A stretch of DNA of 58,668 nt from an uncultured Flavobacteriales bacterium (GCA_905478665.1 CAJQJL010000077.1:1-58668); one strand, 5' to 3'. Positions 18,858-28,213 are shown, counted from the stretch's first letter. Translations and numbers: made by a program. The notes: generated by a model not told the origin, from the sequence alone.

Positions 18858-19289
18858 ATGAATACACGAAATTATTTGAAATCGATAGGATGTCTCATTT
18901 GTATAATGAGCATAAATCTAGTTTATGCTCAATCAGGAGATGTTCAAATTATCAAGGATAATCGCATTAATGCGTTAATCGATAAACAAAGTGCAGTTGT
19001 TGCGCCAGCTGTTCGTCCACAGATTAGTGGATACAGAATCCAGTTGTTTTTTGATTCGGACAGAAGTAAAATTAACGATGCGAAAGGCCGTTTCATCTCG
19101 CGCTTCTCGAAAATTGATACTTATATAACGCGTGCCAATCCAAATTACATTTTAAAAGCCGGAGATTTTCGCACACGATTGGAAGCTGAGCGTATAAAGG
19201 CAGAAATAGAGGCAGAATTCCCTACAAGTTTTGTTGTAAAGGAGAAAATCAATCTCCCTCGACTTGAGAAGGACGAACTTTCAGACTAA
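18858..19289 (+). CDS. SPOR-domain exported protein
   Basis: This 143-residue protein has a signal peptide (YLKSIGCLICIMSINLVYAQ) and a C-terminal SPOR-like domain: SGYRIQLFFDSDRSKINDAK, then YILKAGDFRTRLEAERI and a final FVVKEKI strand. SPOR domains bind denuded peptidoglycan glycan strands in the periplasm. The ATG at 18858 is preferred over 18828 since it starts the leader. Its stop overlaps the rnpA start in the sequence TAATG, indicating translational coupling. A direct role in RNase P is not implied; the linkage is probably historical. An element TAAATTAG (18845-18852) just upstream is a weak promoter candidate. Confidence 0.82.
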   Translation: MNTRNYLKSIGCLICIMSINLVYAQSGDVQIIKDNRINALIDKQSAVVAPAVRPQISGYRIQLFFDSDRSKINDAKGRFISRFSKIDTYITRANPNYILKAGDFRTRLEAERIKAEIEAEFPTSFVVKEKINLPRLEKDELSD

Positions 19290-19705
19290 TGCAAACTGTT
19301 TACCGTAACTCTATGGATTACTCGTTCGGTAAGCGATACATGCTCAAAAGTAAAAAGACTATTGACGGCATTTTTAAATCCGGCATTCACGTAAAGTCTT
19401 ACCCTTTTGTTGCCATCATGAAGTTTGTGGACTTTGAAGATGAGATCCCCTTCAAAATGGTCTTTTCGGCACCAAAGAAAAAATTTCGTCATGCACATAC
19501 TCGCAACAGAATCAAACGAATCTGTAAAGAGGCGATCCGCCTGAACAAAGGCGAACTTGAAAATTATTTATTGAACGAAAACAAACAATTAGCTGTATTT
19601 TTGGTATACTCGGCTCCTGACGAGATTCACCACTCCATCCTTCAAAAGAAGGCAGTGAAACTTATAAAAACTTTAATAAAAACACTCGATGAACAAAAGC
19701 ATTAA
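19289..19705 (+). CDS. rnpA: Ribonuclease P protein component
   Basis: RnpA is the protein cofactor of RNase P, which matures the 5' ends of tRNAs. The 138-residue protein shows the RNA-binding signature ARNR-type as HTRNRIKRICKEAIRL (R72-N73-R74) and the N-terminal GKRYMLKSKKTIDGIF. The start ATG overlaps the SPOR stop codon (TAATG at 19287-19291); an internal ATG at 19313 is an alternative start giving MDYSFGKRY. The gene is not next to rpmH or dnaA as in many bacteria. Its 3' end overlaps the S41 protease gene by 17 bases. Confidence 0.93.
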   Translation: MQTVYRNSMDYSFGKRYMLKSKKTIDGIFKSGIHVKSYPFVAIMKFVDFEDEIPFKMVFSAPKKKFRHAHTRNRIKRICKEAIRLNKGELENYLLNENKQLAVFLVYSAPDEIHHSILQKKAVKLIKTLIKTLDEQKH

Positions 19706-21335
19706 ATATCTCCAACATAGCATCCTATTCTTTGTTCTTTTTATCTCATCAGTAGGATTCTCGCAATCAAGTGGATTTGAAGTTATACGAAGTTTGGAGC
19801 AACTGGATCAAATTTATGAGCACCTGGAAAAATACTACGTAGACGACATCCAAACGGGGAATCTGTCAAAAACAGCGATTGATGCAATGCTTAAAGAACT
19901 CGATCCTTACACCGTGTATTATCACGAATCAAACATCGAGGATTATCAACTAATGACTACTGGTCAATATGGTGGTATTGGAGCATTAATTCGAAAAAAA
20001 GGTGACTATGTGTACGTATCGGAACCGTACGAGGGAAATCCAGCTGAGAAGTCAGGACTAAAGGCTGGCGACAAAATTTTGGAAATAGATGGAAAATCTA
20101 TGGAGAACAAAAATTCCTCTGATGTATCCGCATCGCTCAAAGGACCTAAAGGAACTGATGTCGAAATACTCATCGAAAGAAATAAGGGAGAGAAAAAGAC
20201 AATTATTATTAAACGTGATGAAATTAAACTTCCTGATGTTCCATATTCAGGTATGTTGAATGATAAAGTAGGATACATTAAACTCAACAGTTTTACCCGA
20301 ACTGCATCTGCTGATGTAAAATCGGCCTTTGTTGAACTCAAGGATAAGGGAATGGAAAAACTTGTTCTTGATTTACGCGGCAATGGCGGTGGATTGTTGA
20401 TTGAAGCTGTACGTATCGTAAATATGTTCGTACCAAAGAATCAGGTAGTCGTTACCACACAAGGTCGTGTTGTTGAAGAAAATAGAACGTATAAAACACA
20501 AGAGGACCCAATGGACCTAACTATTCCACTTGTTGTCCTCGTTAACGAAGGTTCAGCATCAGCCAGTGAAATTGTTTCGGGCAGTTTGCAAGATTTGGAC
20601 CGCGCCGTAATTGTTGGTGCGACTTCTTATGGAAAAGGACTTGTACAACGAACATACGACTTGGCTTATGGAGCTAAAGTTAAGTTGACGATTGCTAAGT
20701 ATTACACGCCTTCTGGAAGATGTGTTCAACGTTTGGAATACTATGATAAAGAGAATGGCGTAACTCCTGCGGAGATTCCAGATTCATTAATCAAAATTTT
20801 TAGAACCGTAAATGGAAGGGATGTTATTGACGGAAGAGGTATTGAGCCTGACATTGAAGTCGATCAAAGAGATTTAAGTCGATTGGCGGCAACTATTTTA
20901 AGTAACAATATGATTTTCGACTTTGCGACTGATTACTATTATTCGCATTCCAGTATTGATTCCGCAGCTAGTTTTGCCCTTTCCGATGAAGATTACGATG
21001 CTTTCAAGGCGTATGTCCTCGAGCAGGAGTTCACCTATTCAACCGCATCTGAAGAAATGTTACAGAAGATGAAAAAAACAGCTGAAGATGAAGGCTTTTA
21101 CGAAGACGCTAAATCTGAATACGATGCTTTAATGGCAGCGGTTGTTCCATCAAAAGAGCGTGATTTAGAAAAATTCAAATCACAGATAAAATCAATACTC
21201 GAAAATGAAATCGTATCGCGCTACTATTACCAAAATGGAAGAGCACAAAATTCATTTCGCGAGGATCCTTTTATTGAAGAGTCACAGTCCATTTTACAAA
21301 ATATTCCAAAGTATAATACTATTCTTGGGAATTAG
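19689..21335 (+). CDS. S41 family C-terminal processing peptidase
   Basis: This is a periplasmic carboxyl-terminal processing protease (Ctp/Prc family), 548 residues with a signal peptide (residues 1-25). A PDZ domain covers about 85-175 (GQYGGIGALI, then PAEKSGLKAGDKILEIDG). The protease core has LDLRGNGGG near 228, the nucleophile Ser 291 in NEGSASASEI and the general base Lys 316 in GATSYGKGLVQ, so the Ser-Lys dyad is intact. A helical C-terminal extension of about 150 residues follows. The gene starts inside rnpA (17-base overlap), supporting co-expression. Confidence 0.93.
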   Translation: MNKSIKYLQHSILFFVLFISSVGFSQSSGFEVIRSLEQLDQIYEHLEKYYVDDIQTGNLSKTAIDAMLKELDPYTVYYHESNIEDYQLMTTGQYGGIGALIRKKGDYVYVSEPYEGNPAEKSGLKAGDKILEIDGKSMENKNSSDVSASLKGPKGTDVEILIERNKGEKKTIIIKRDEIKLPDVPYSGMLNDKVGYIKLNSFTRTASADVKSAFVELKDKGMEKLVLDLRGNGGGLLIEAVRIVNMFVPKNQVVVTTQGRVVEENRTYKTQEDPMDLTIPLVVLVNEGSASASEIVSGSLQDLDRAVIVGATSYGKGLVQRTYDLAYGAKVKLTIAKYYTPSGRCVQRLEYYDKENGVTPAEIPDSLIKIFRTVNGRDVIDGRGIEPDIEVDQRDLSRLAATILSNNMIFDFATDYYYSHSSIDSAASFALSDEDYDAFKAYVLEQEFTYSTASEEMLQKMKKTAEDEGFYEDAKSEYDALMAAVVPSKERDLEKFKSQIKSILENEIVSRYYYQNGRAQNSFREDPFIEESQSILQNIPKYNTILGN

Positions 21336-21370
21336 TCGTTTGTAACTCAAACCAGAACTTCTACTTTACT

Positions 21371-22924
21371 ATGTTGAGCCGATTTTTCGGAGACAATATT
21401 CATCGTTATTTGCACGTCCTTGGACTTAGCGGAGTGGCTTTCGGCATTCCTTTAAACAAGGTTGTAATGTCGTCTTCAATGGTGTTTATTGCGCTCAACC
21501 TCCTTACTGAAGCAAAGTTCAAAGAGGGATTAAAGAACCTCAAATCAAATAAACTTTATTGGCTAGTAGCTGCGCTCTTTTTGCTGCACGTTGTTGGTTT
21601 ACTTTGGTCCGAAAACATGGCTTATGGCCTTCATGATTTACGCGTAACGGTACCTCTTTTTGTTATTCCGACAATGCTTGTTGCGCGTCCAATTAAGAAA
21701 AGGAGCGATCTTCATCTAGTTTTGGGCGCATTCTTGACTTCCGTGCTAATCGTCTCTTTCATAAATTTCGGAATGTACCAACATTGGTTTGGAAACCATC
21801 AGTATGACGACATCCGAGGAATGTCATTGTTTAGTTCGCACGTGCGCTTTGGGATTATCGTTTCTATGGGTGTTGCCATTCTTCTCTACTTTTTGAAATA
21901 CTTCAAATGGATGAGATTGCTGATCTTTTTGCTTACCCTCTGGTTGTCATACTACACTTTTTATAGTCAAGTTCTCTCAGGAGCATCCACACTTGCAGGT
22001 GTGTTTCTAGTGTTTGCTCTTTATCTTTTATGGGGGAAACGAAAGGGGTTGGCGCTGACATTTCTTTCGCTATTCACGATTGCAGGACTTTCATTACTTA
22101 TCTGGCTGATAACTCCTATCAAGGTTGATCCCAAAATATTTGAGAATCTACCAACGCAAACAGCAGAAGGCAATCCATACGTCCATTATAACCGATTAGT
22201 TTCTCCCGAAACGGGCAAGCCGATCTATTTATATGTCTGTGAAGAAGAATTGGAACGCGATTGGCCTGAACGATCAGAAATACCTTATGATGGTCTAGAC
22301 AAAAAAGGGCAATGTGTTCGGTTCACCTTATTGCGTTATTTGGCATCAAAAGAATTAACAAAAGATGCAGAAGGTTTGTCCAAGCTGAGTGATAAGGAAA
22401 TTGCCGACATAGAAAATGGTATTGGGAGTTCCAAGAATTACGGTCTGATGGGGCGGTTGTACGGTCTAAAATATCAATTGATCAATGAGCAAGATCCGAA
22501 CGGCAACTCTTTGATGGAGCGTATCGAATATTGGAAGGCAGGATTCAGTATTTTTTCGAAAAATATGCTTATTGGAGTTGGTACAGGAGACGTACAGGAT
22601 GAATTTGATACCTATTACATTGAAAGCAATTCTCCTTTGGACGAGGAGAATAGACATCGCGCGCACAATATGTTTTTGTCCATTGCCTTGACTTTTGGAA
22701 TTCCAGGAATCTTTATTTTCTTACTCTTCCATATCAAAATGATCACATTTAACATTGGCAATAAGGAAATTCTTGCAGTACTTTTTGTCACTATCGCGCT
22801 CATTTCGTTCTTGATGGAAGATACCTGGGAGACTCAAACAGGGATCACTTTTTGTGCCTTTTTCTACGGTATTTTTAGCTCGATTATTCCGCTAGACGAC
22901 AAAGCCTCGGACACCCTAGTTTAA
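21371..22924 (+). CDS. O-antigen ligase/polymerase-like membrane protein
   Basis: This 517-residue integral membrane protein has about ten hydrophobic segments and one large non-membrane loop (about residues 250-395). Its architecture is that of the Wzy_C/WaaL O-antigen ligase superfamily. The loop-end segment GFSIFSKNMLIGVGTGDVQDEFDTYY and the following HRAHNMFLSIALTFGIPG are the conserved parts, with the Arg-His pair likely near the active site. It would transfer or polymerise glycans at the periplasmic face. It starts 35 bases after the S41 protease and is not within a visible glycan gene cluster, so the substrate cannot be stated. Confidence 0.8.
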   Translation: MLSRFFGDNIHRYLHVLGLSGVAFGIPLNKVVMSSSMVFIALNLLTEAKFKEGLKNLKSNKLYWLVAALFLLHVVGLLWSENMAYGLHDLRVTVPLFVIPTMLVARPIKKRSDLHLVLGAFLTSVLIVSFINFGMYQHWFGNHQYDDIRGMSLFSSHVRFGIIVSMGVAILLYFLKYFKWMRLLIFLLTLWLSYYTFYSQVLSGASTLAGVFLVFALYLLWGKRKGLALTFLSLFTIAGLSLLIWLITPIKVDPKIFENLPTQTAEGNPYVHYNRLVSPETGKPIYLYVCEEELERDWPERSEIPYDGLDKKGQCVRFTLLRYLASKELTKDAEGLSKLSDKEIADIENGIGSSKNYGLMGRLYGLKYQLINEQDPNGNSLMERIEYWKAGFSIFSKNMLIGVGTGDVQDEFDTYYIESNSPLDEENRHRAHNMFLSIALTFGIPGIFIFLLFHIKMITFNIGNKEILAVLFVTIALISFLMEDTWETQTGITFCAFFYGIFSSIIPLDDKASDTLV

Positions 22925-22932
22925 GGGAGATC

Positions 22933-22950
22933 CCATTTGCTTGAAAATGG
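22933..22950 (+). terminator. Weak hairpin after the ligase-like gene
   Basis: CCATTT and AAATGG form a six-pair stem around a six-base loop 9 bases after the stop codon. There is no T run after it, so it may be only a transcript 3'-end stabiliser or chance. Confidence 0.3.
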
Positions 22951-23010
22951 AAAATCACAAACTTCGTAATCCAATAATAGTGTAGATTAGATCGAGCCAT
23001 CTAAAAGTAT

Positions 23011-23018
23011 TAACTTTG
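23011..23018 (+). promoter_or_regulatory. -7 element of the mgtE promoter
   Basis: TAACTTTG matches the Bacteroidota -7 consensus TAnnTTTG exactly and lies 16 bases before the mgtE ATG. A clear -33 TTTG at the usual distance was not seen. Confidence 0.5.
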
Positions 23019-23034
23019 CACAAAATTTTCATCC

Positions 23035-24387
23035 ATGCGGTTCGAATTGACAAAGGAATATCTGGACGCTCTGCGGTCGGCGATCGCGCAACAAGATGTT
23101 GCTTGGATGAAAGAGCACGTTTTCGAACTTCATCATGCAGACATTGGAGGCATTGTTGATGAGCTTGAAAAAGAAGAAGCTGGATACGTGTATGGACTTC
23201 TGGATGAAGAAACTCAAGGAGATCTTTTGATGGAACTTGATGAGGATCTCCGAGAATACCTCATCAGTACATTTTCAACCAAAGAAATTGCAGAGCAGAT
23301 CGAACAGATGGATTCTGACGATGCTGCAGATTTAATCAGCGAACTACCTGAGGAAAAAGTCGAAGAGATCATTTCGTATATGACAGACAACGACGCAGCC
23401 GAAGATATCGTTGACCTGTTGAATTACGACCCCGACACAGCGGGTGGTTTAATGCAGAAAGAATATATTCAAGCGCAGATTGATTGGCCAGTAAATCGTT
23501 GCGTAGTTGAATTGAGAAAACAGGCAGAAGACGTTGAGAAAATTTTCACAATTTATGTGGTGGATGATGAAAACAAATTGGTGGGCTTTCTTTCGCTGAA
23601 AAGCCTTCTATTTGCTAACCCAACAACGAAAATTTCGACGCTTTATCGCAGTAAAAACATGATCTCTGTCAAAACCAGCGATGATAGTGAGTCTGTGGCA
23701 AAAACTATGGAGAAGTACGATTTGGTTTCGGTTCCAGTGGTCAACCTTCAAAACAAGCTTGTAGGTAGAATTACAATTGATGATGTCGTTGATGTCATCA
23801 TGGATGAGGCTGATAAAGATTTCCAGATGGCTTCTGGTATTTCCGAAAACATTGAATCGAGTGATACTGTTTGGCGAATTTCACGTGCACGAATGCCATG
23901 GTTACTCATTGGATTACTAGGTGGAGTGTTCGGCGCCCAGGTAATTTCTGGTTTCGAAGGAGGTATTAGTGAAGTTCCAGCACTTGCATTTTTCATCCCG
24001 CTGATTACAGCTATGGGAGGTAATGTTGGTGTACAATCTTCTGCGATCGTTGTGCAATCATTGGCGAGAGGAACTGATCAATTTGGATCCATCTTCAAAA
24101 AAATTGGTAAAGAGGCTGTTGTGGCTGTTATCAATGGACTGGCTTTATCAGCAGTAATTTACGGTATCGCCCTAATTTTTGATAGTTCGACACTTGGACT
24201 GGTGGTAAGTCTCTCTCTTTTCACAGTGATAATGTTCGCAGCTGTATTTGGCACTTTAATTCCACTTATTCTGGACAAATATAAAATTGATCCCGCTTTG
24301 GCTACTGGACCTTTTATCACAACACTGAATGATGTTCTTGGTCTCTTCATTTATTTGACCATTGGGATGATCATGTACGGCATTTAA
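23035..24387 (+). CDS. mgtE: Magnesium transporter MgtE
   Basis: MgtE is a Mg2+-gated homodimeric magnesium channel of the inner membrane. The 450-residue protein shows the three classic parts: an N-terminal superhelical domain (about 1-130, including MDSDDAADLISELPEEK), two CBS domains (about 130-255) and five membrane helices (about 280-450). The pore signature is present as PLITAMGGNVGVQSSAIVVQSLARG, split here as PLITAMGGNVG then QSSAIVVQSLARG. Length is normal. The next gene follows only 4 bases after the stop codon, so both are likely co-transcribed. Confidence 0.96.
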   Translation: MRFELTKEYLDALRSAIAQQDVAWMKEHVFELHHADIGGIVDELEKEEAGYVYGLLDEETQGDLLMELDEDLREYLISTFSTKEIAEQIEQMDSDDAADLISELPEEKVEEIISYMTDNDAAEDIVDLLNYDPDTAGGLMQKEYIQAQIDWPVNRCVVELRKQAEDVEKIFTIYVVDDENKLVGFLSLKSLLFANPTTKISTLYRSKNMISVKTSDDSESVAKTMEKYDLVSVPVVNLQNKLVGRITIDDVVDVIMDEADKDFQMASGISENIESSDTVWRISRARMPWLLIGLLGGVFGAQVISGFEGGISEVPALAFFIPLITAMGGNVGVQSSAIVVQSLARGTDQFGSIFKKIGKEAVVAVINGLALSAVIYGIALIFDSSTLGLVVSLSLFTVIMFAAVFGTLIPLILDKYKIDPALATGPFITTLNDVLGLFIYLTIGMIMYGI

Positions 24388-24391
24388 AATT

Positions 24392-25333
24392 ATGAAAGTC
24401 GTTTTCCTTGATAGTGTTCACGGTATATTGGAAGAACGTTTAACGGCAAACGGCTTCGAATGTATTGATGCTACAAAGCTTTCTAAATTTGAATGCGAAA
24501 AAATTGTATCTGATGCGACAGGAATAGTAATTCGCTCTCGTTTCCGAATGGACGCCAGCTTTCTTAAACACGCGCCACAACTAAAGTTTATAGCACGCTC
24601 AGGAGCTGGAATGGAAAACATTGAACTCGACTATTGCGCTCAACATGGAATAGAAGTCTTCAACGCACCCGAAGGAAATCGCAATGCGGTTGGGGAACAT
24701 GCCTTGGGTATGTTGCTCTCTCTTTTTAACAAACTGCATACAGCAGATCGCGAAGTTAGAGATGGTAAGTGGGACAGAGAGGGGAACAGAGGAGTGGAAT
24801 TGGATGGAAAAACAGTAGGTATCATCGGATTTGGAAACAACGGCTCAGCATTCGCGAAAAAGTTGCGCGGGTTCGATGTTCAAGTTCTTGCGTACGATAA
24901 ATACAAAAATGATTTTGGCACCGAGTCCGTTCAAGAAGCTTCGATGGAAGAGCTCTTCACTCAATGCGACGTTATTAGTTTTCATATTCCACAAACACAA
25001 GAAACGATTTTTCTCGGAAATACTGAATTCTTCAATTCATTTAAAAAACCCATCTATCTACTAAATCTCGCCAGAGGAAAGGTAGTTGAGACGACAGCAT
25101 TGGTCAATGCGATGAAAACAGGAAAGGTTTTGGGAGCCTGTCTTGATGTCCTTGAATATGAAAAAGCAAGTTTCGAATCTTTTTTCGACGGGGAAATTCC
25201 AGCAGATTTTGCTTATCTATTAAACTCAGACAGCGTCATTTTATCTCCGCACGTCGGTGGCTGGACGGTAGAAAGCTATTACAAACTGAGCGACGTGCTT
25301 GCTGACAAAATTCTCGAACATTCCTTTCAATAG
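24392..25333 (+). CDS. D-isomer 2-hydroxyacid dehydrogenase, phosphoglycerate dehydrogenase-like
   Basis: This 313-residue enzyme belongs to the NAD-dependent D-2-hydroxyacid dehydrogenases and most resembles SerA-type phosphoglycerate dehydrogenase without the ACT domain. The substrate-side motif RSGAGMENIELDYC is at 69-82, the Rossmann motif GIIGFGNNGSAFAKKL at 143-158, and the catalytic Arg 228 (NLARGK), Glu around 255-257 (LDVLEYE) and His 287 (SPHVGGWT) are all present. It could make 3-phosphohydroxypyruvate for serine synthesis, but related reductases of other 2-keto acids share these motifs. It is coupled to mgtE by a 4-base gap. Confidence 0.85.
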   Translation: MKVVFLDSVHGILEERLTANGFECIDATKLSKFECEKIVSDATGIVIRSRFRMDASFLKHAPQLKFIARSGAGMENIELDYCAQHGIEVFNAPEGNRNAVGEHALGMLLSLFNKLHTADREVRDGKWDREGNRGVELDGKTVGIIGFGNNGSAFAKKLRGFDVQVLAYDKYKNDFGTESVQEASMEELFTQCDVISFHIPQTQETIFLGNTEFFNSFKKPIYLLNLARGKVVETTALVNAMKTGKVLGACLDVLEYEKASFESFFDGEIPADFAYLLNSDSVILSPHVGGWTVESYYKLSDVLADKILEHSFQ

Positions 25334-25507
25334 ATATAACCAACGTTTCAATTCGCGTCTTTTTCGAATAGATAAACAACTTACCAAATGTGAACATCCA
25401 TTTATGCTGTGAGTTATTATCTTAGAAGTCAACTATTATTAACTTCGAAGACAGACTTTCAAAAATCGCTGTGACTTATTGCGACGATTGGAAATGAACA
25501 GAAACAA

Positions 25508-26266
25508 ATGAAAATTTTCAGAAAACTAAGACAGACGGCAACCAGTGAGGGGAAATTCATGACAAGCTTTCGTTATGGGCTTGGAGAAATTGGTTTGGTG
25601 GTCATAGGTATTCTTATCGCTATACAAATTGACGAATGGCAAGGTGAAGCGGCTTTGAATGAAGAGAACCAAGGCTTATTGCATCAAATGACGGACGATT
25701 TAAAAGACGATAAATCTAGGTTCGAATCACTTTCACTAGCTGGCATGAGCAATTACATAAGCCTAGAGGAGGCGGTTGCCAATTGCGACAGTGCTCTCGC
25801 ATTAACTTATCAAGGATTGGATTCAAGTGCTATTCACACAATTTTGGGATTTGAACTCAGTGCTGGTCAAGCGATTCTCTTAGTTAAAAATGGTGCCTAT
25901 TCAGAATTATTAAACACAGCTAAACTCTATACCGTCGGTTCGGACTCACTTGTGATGAAGATAAAAGACTATTACACGGCGGCCAAAACCGAAGATTATT
26001 TCAACAAAGCAAATTCTCAATACGAACAGAGAAAGCGAGAACAGATGTACTTTTGGGCAAGGATCAAAAGAGACCATACCTTCTCAAAAAAATTCAGCCT
26101 CAAGAATTACCCTTGGCTTTTTGATCCGTATTCAGAGAAATACATCCTCTTTCAAGATGCCCTTCTGGAGATGAAAAAAGCACAGAGTAACAACCATACG
26201 AAGTTTTTATACATGCGAGATCAAGCAGATAAGCTCATTAAGGCTATTGAGAAAGAACTGGAGTAA
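25508..26266 (+). CDS. DUF6090 family membrane-anchored protein
   Basis: The N terminus follows the DUF6090 pattern of Bacteroidota: IFRKLRQ, a basic linker, then a single membrane helix in YGLGEIGLVVIGILIAIQIDEW (about residues 23-44), ending at the typical Q-I-x-x-W. The rest of the 252 residues is a mostly helical domain, probably periplasmic. The function of DUF6090 is not known. It is preceded by a 174-base gap with a weak TAACTTCG element near 25438, and it ends 4 bases before the convergent methyltransferase gene with no terminator between. Confidence 0.85.
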   Translation: MKIFRKLRQTATSEGKFMTSFRYGLGEIGLVVIGILIAIQIDEWQGEAALNEENQGLLHQMTDDLKDDKSRFESLSLAGMSNYISLEEAVANCDSALALTYQGLDSSAIHTILGFELSAGQAILLVKNGAYSELLNTAKLYTVGSDSLVMKIKDYYTAAKTEDYFNKANSQYEQRKREQMYFWARIKRDHTFSKKFSLKNYPWLFDPYSEKYILFQDALLEMKKAQSNNHTKFLYMRDQADKLIKAIEKELE

Positions 26267-26270
26267 AGCG

Positions 26271-27116
26271 CTAGAGCACTCTCAGTACATTGCCATAGTA
26301 CAAATCTTTTCCTGTTGTTGTTTTCATCCAAAGCTCTCTGACTTCATATTTACGCCGATTCAGATGTCTTTTTGCCAATTGTTCGATTGTCTTACTATCC
26401 ACTTTAGGTGAATAGGTGTTAAGCACTAAAAATCCATCCGAGACGATCAATTTTGCAGCATTGCCAATTAACTCATCCAACCGATCTTCTAATTTCCATT
26501 TCTCCTTTTTCGTCCCGATTCCCCAAGCTGGAGGATCCATCACTATGCCTTTATAGCTATTGTTTCGCTTTACTTCGCGTTGAGCAAATTTCAGCGCATC
26601 TTCATGCACCCATTTAATATTCTCCAATTCGCTAAGCTCCATGTTTTCTCGTGCCCAAGCAATCAATTGTTTTACAGAGTCTACATGCAGGGTTTCAGCA
26701 CCTTTCTCACGGGCTGCGCAAGAAGCTGCTCCCGTATAGGCAAATAGATTAAGAAATCGCTCATTCGTTTCCAAACGCTTATTAATAAAATCCCAATTTT
26801 CACGTTGTTCGGGAAAGAGTCCGATGTGTTTGAATTTTGTTAGCTGCAATTGAAATCGTAATTTCTTGTATTCAATCGTCCACTTGTCTGGTGCGCCTTC
26901 TTTTAATTTTTTCCAGATACCTGAAGTACTTCCTTTGGGAATGAATTCCCAATGCGCCATTTTCGACCACTCTTGAAAGGACTTTCCAGAATTAAAATAG
27001 GCTTGTAATTCGGGGCGAATGGTAATCACATCCCCCCAACGCTCTAGTTTCTTACCTCCACCAGCATCAATGAGCTCATAGTCCGACCATCCAGTGGTGT
27101 ATAGTTTTGTCATCAA
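26271..27116 (-). CDS. Class I SAM-dependent methyltransferase, RlmI-like
   Basis: This 281-residue protein is a Rossmann-type methyltransferase of the COG1092 (RlmI/YccW) group that modifies large-subunit rRNA. SAM-binding motif I is FLNLFAYTGAAS (121-132), the acidic residue VDS follows near 145, and the catalytic motif IV is MDPPAWG (193-199), the form linked to RNA base methylation. The PUA domain of full-length RlmI is absent; the N-terminal 100 residues are a small beta domain instead. The target base cannot be told from sequence. It is the last of a minus-strand group after the TPR gene (52 bases). Confidence 0.85.
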   Translation of the reverse strand: MMTKLYTTGWSDYELIDAGGGKKLERWGDVITIRPELQAYFNSGKSFQEWSKMAHWEFIPKGSTSGIWKKLKEGAPDKWTIEYKKLRFQLQLTKFKHIGLFPEQRENWDFINKRLETNERFLNLFAYTGAASCAAREKGAETLHVDSVKQLIAWARENMELSELENIKWVHEDALKFAQREVKRNNSYKGIVMDPPAWGIGTKKEKWKLEDRLDELIGNAAKLIVSDGFLVLNTYSPKVDSKTIEQLAKRHLNRRKYEVRELWMKTTTGKDLYYGNVLRVL

Positions 27117-27168
27117 TTCTGATTTCTCGATTCTCGAACATTCGAAGAATCAAAGCAGCGAGTTCTAA

Positions 27169-27747
27169 CTATCTACGCGGTGTCTTTTTTCTACCTCCCA
27201 TCATTTGCGCCATGCGCATTTGATTTTTAGAAGGTGCCACCTGTAGTTGCTTTTGCATTTGAACAATTTGATCCTTCATCATTCCTGAAGAATCAAGCTT
27301 CTTTGCTTCTGCTAAAAGAGAAACAGCTTCTTTCTTGCGTCCTGTTTGCGCACAAATTCCAGCAAGGTGCATTCGTGCAACGGCGTTGTCTTGTCCTGTT
27401 CTAAGACCCAAACTAATCGCTTTACGGAGCATTTGTTCACTTTGTGCAAAGCCTAACTCTTGTGTATTCAAAACTGCCTTCAAAAACAATACATAAGCGT
27501 GTTGCTTCTTTGGTAAAAATTGAGGAGCAGATATTTTATTGATATACTTTTTCGATTTCTCTGTGTCGCCAGTACGCATTGCATTCAGTGCGAGAATCAT
27601 ATTCTCATTTCTAAAAAACGAGAACCCAATGATAACATCAATCAAAATCATCATGATACCCCATCCCCAGTAACCGTTATAAAACAAGGCAACAGTGAAA
27701 AACAAAGATGCTGCAGCCAGTGCGCAGCGAATAATAAACTTAATCAT
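27169..27747 (-). CDS. Membrane-anchored TPR-like protein
   Basis: This 192-residue protein has two adjacent hydrophobic segments at the N terminus (about 4-24 and 26-45, the second rich in Ile and Met) followed by helical repeats of the tetratricopeptide type: MRTGDTEKSKKYINKI, the ALLNTQELGFAQSEQMLRKA-like repeat and LAGICAQTGRKKEAVSLLAEA. The tail is very basic (GGRKKTPRR). No specific function is recognised. It starts 4 bases after the ridA-like stop codon. Confidence 0.75.
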   Translation of the reverse strand: MIKFIIRCALAAASLFFTVALFYNGYWGWGIMMILIDVIIGFSFFRNENMILALNAMRTGDTEKSKKYINKISAPQFLPKKQHAYVLFLKAVLNTQELGFAQSEQMLRKAISLGLRTGQDNAVARMHLAGICAQTGRKKEAVSLLAEAKKLDSSGMMKDQIVQMQKQLQVAPSKNQMRMAQMMGGRKKTPRR

Positions 27748-27751
27748 AAAA

Positions 27752-28189
27752 CTAATCCTTAATGGTTGCTATACATTTTAACTCAATAGCTATTGGTGTT
27801 GGAAGCGAGTTAATCTCTACCGTTGTCCTGCATGGAAGGTTGTCTTTGAAATACTCTGCATAAATCTTATTGTAAACATGAAAGTCGCGCTTCATATTTA
27901 CCAGGAATACAGTAACATCAACCAATTGGTCCCAACTAGAGCCCGATTCTTCCAAAATAACCCTCACATTGTCAAAGACACTTCTACACTGTGCTTCAAA
28001 ATCAAATTCAATGAAGTTTCCGTTCTTGTCCAATTTCAATCCTGGTACGGCCGAATCAATTTCATCTGACCCAGCTACTCTTGGACCAACCCCAGATAAA
28101 AACAATAACTCCCCTACTTTTCTAGCATGTGGATACATTCCAACTGGTTTTGGTGCTTTAGCCGTAGAAATTCTGTTCTCGTTTGACAT
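27752..28189 (-). CDS. RidA family enamine/imine deaminase
   Basis: This 145-residue protein belongs to the RidA (YjgF/YER057c/UK114) family, which hydrolyses reactive enamines and imines from PLP enzymes. The family ligands are visible: Arg 121 in CRTTVEINSLP and Glu 136 in AIELKCIA. The spacing and the N-terminal KPVGMYPHARKVG, FLSGVGPR resemble the 2-aminomuconate deaminase-like branch more than E. coli RidA. It heads the ridA-TPR-methyltransferase group behind a clear -7 element. Confidence 0.9.
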   Translation of the reverse strand: MSNENRISTAKAPKPVGMYPHARKVGELLFLSGVGPRVAGSDEIDSAVPGLKLDKNGNFIEFDFEAQCRSVFDNVRVILEESGSSWDQLVDVTVFLVNMKRDFHVYNKIYAEYFKDNLPCRTTVEINSLPTPIAIELKCIATIKD

Positions 28190-28205
28190 GTTAACTATTT
28201 GAATG

Positions 28206-28213
28206 CAAATATA
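28206..28213 (-). promoter_or_regulatory. -7 element of the ridA-like operon
   Basis: On the minus strand TATATTTG matches TAnnTTTG exactly and ends 16 bases before the ATG at 28189. It points away from the promoter of the lipoprotein gene, so the two operons are divergent. Confidence 0.5.

Noticed and set aside
27117-27168. GATTCT-CGA / TCGAAGAATC hairpin between the TPR and methyltransferase genes
   Set aside because: One bulge and no T run; it may be a weak hairpin but no function can be supported.
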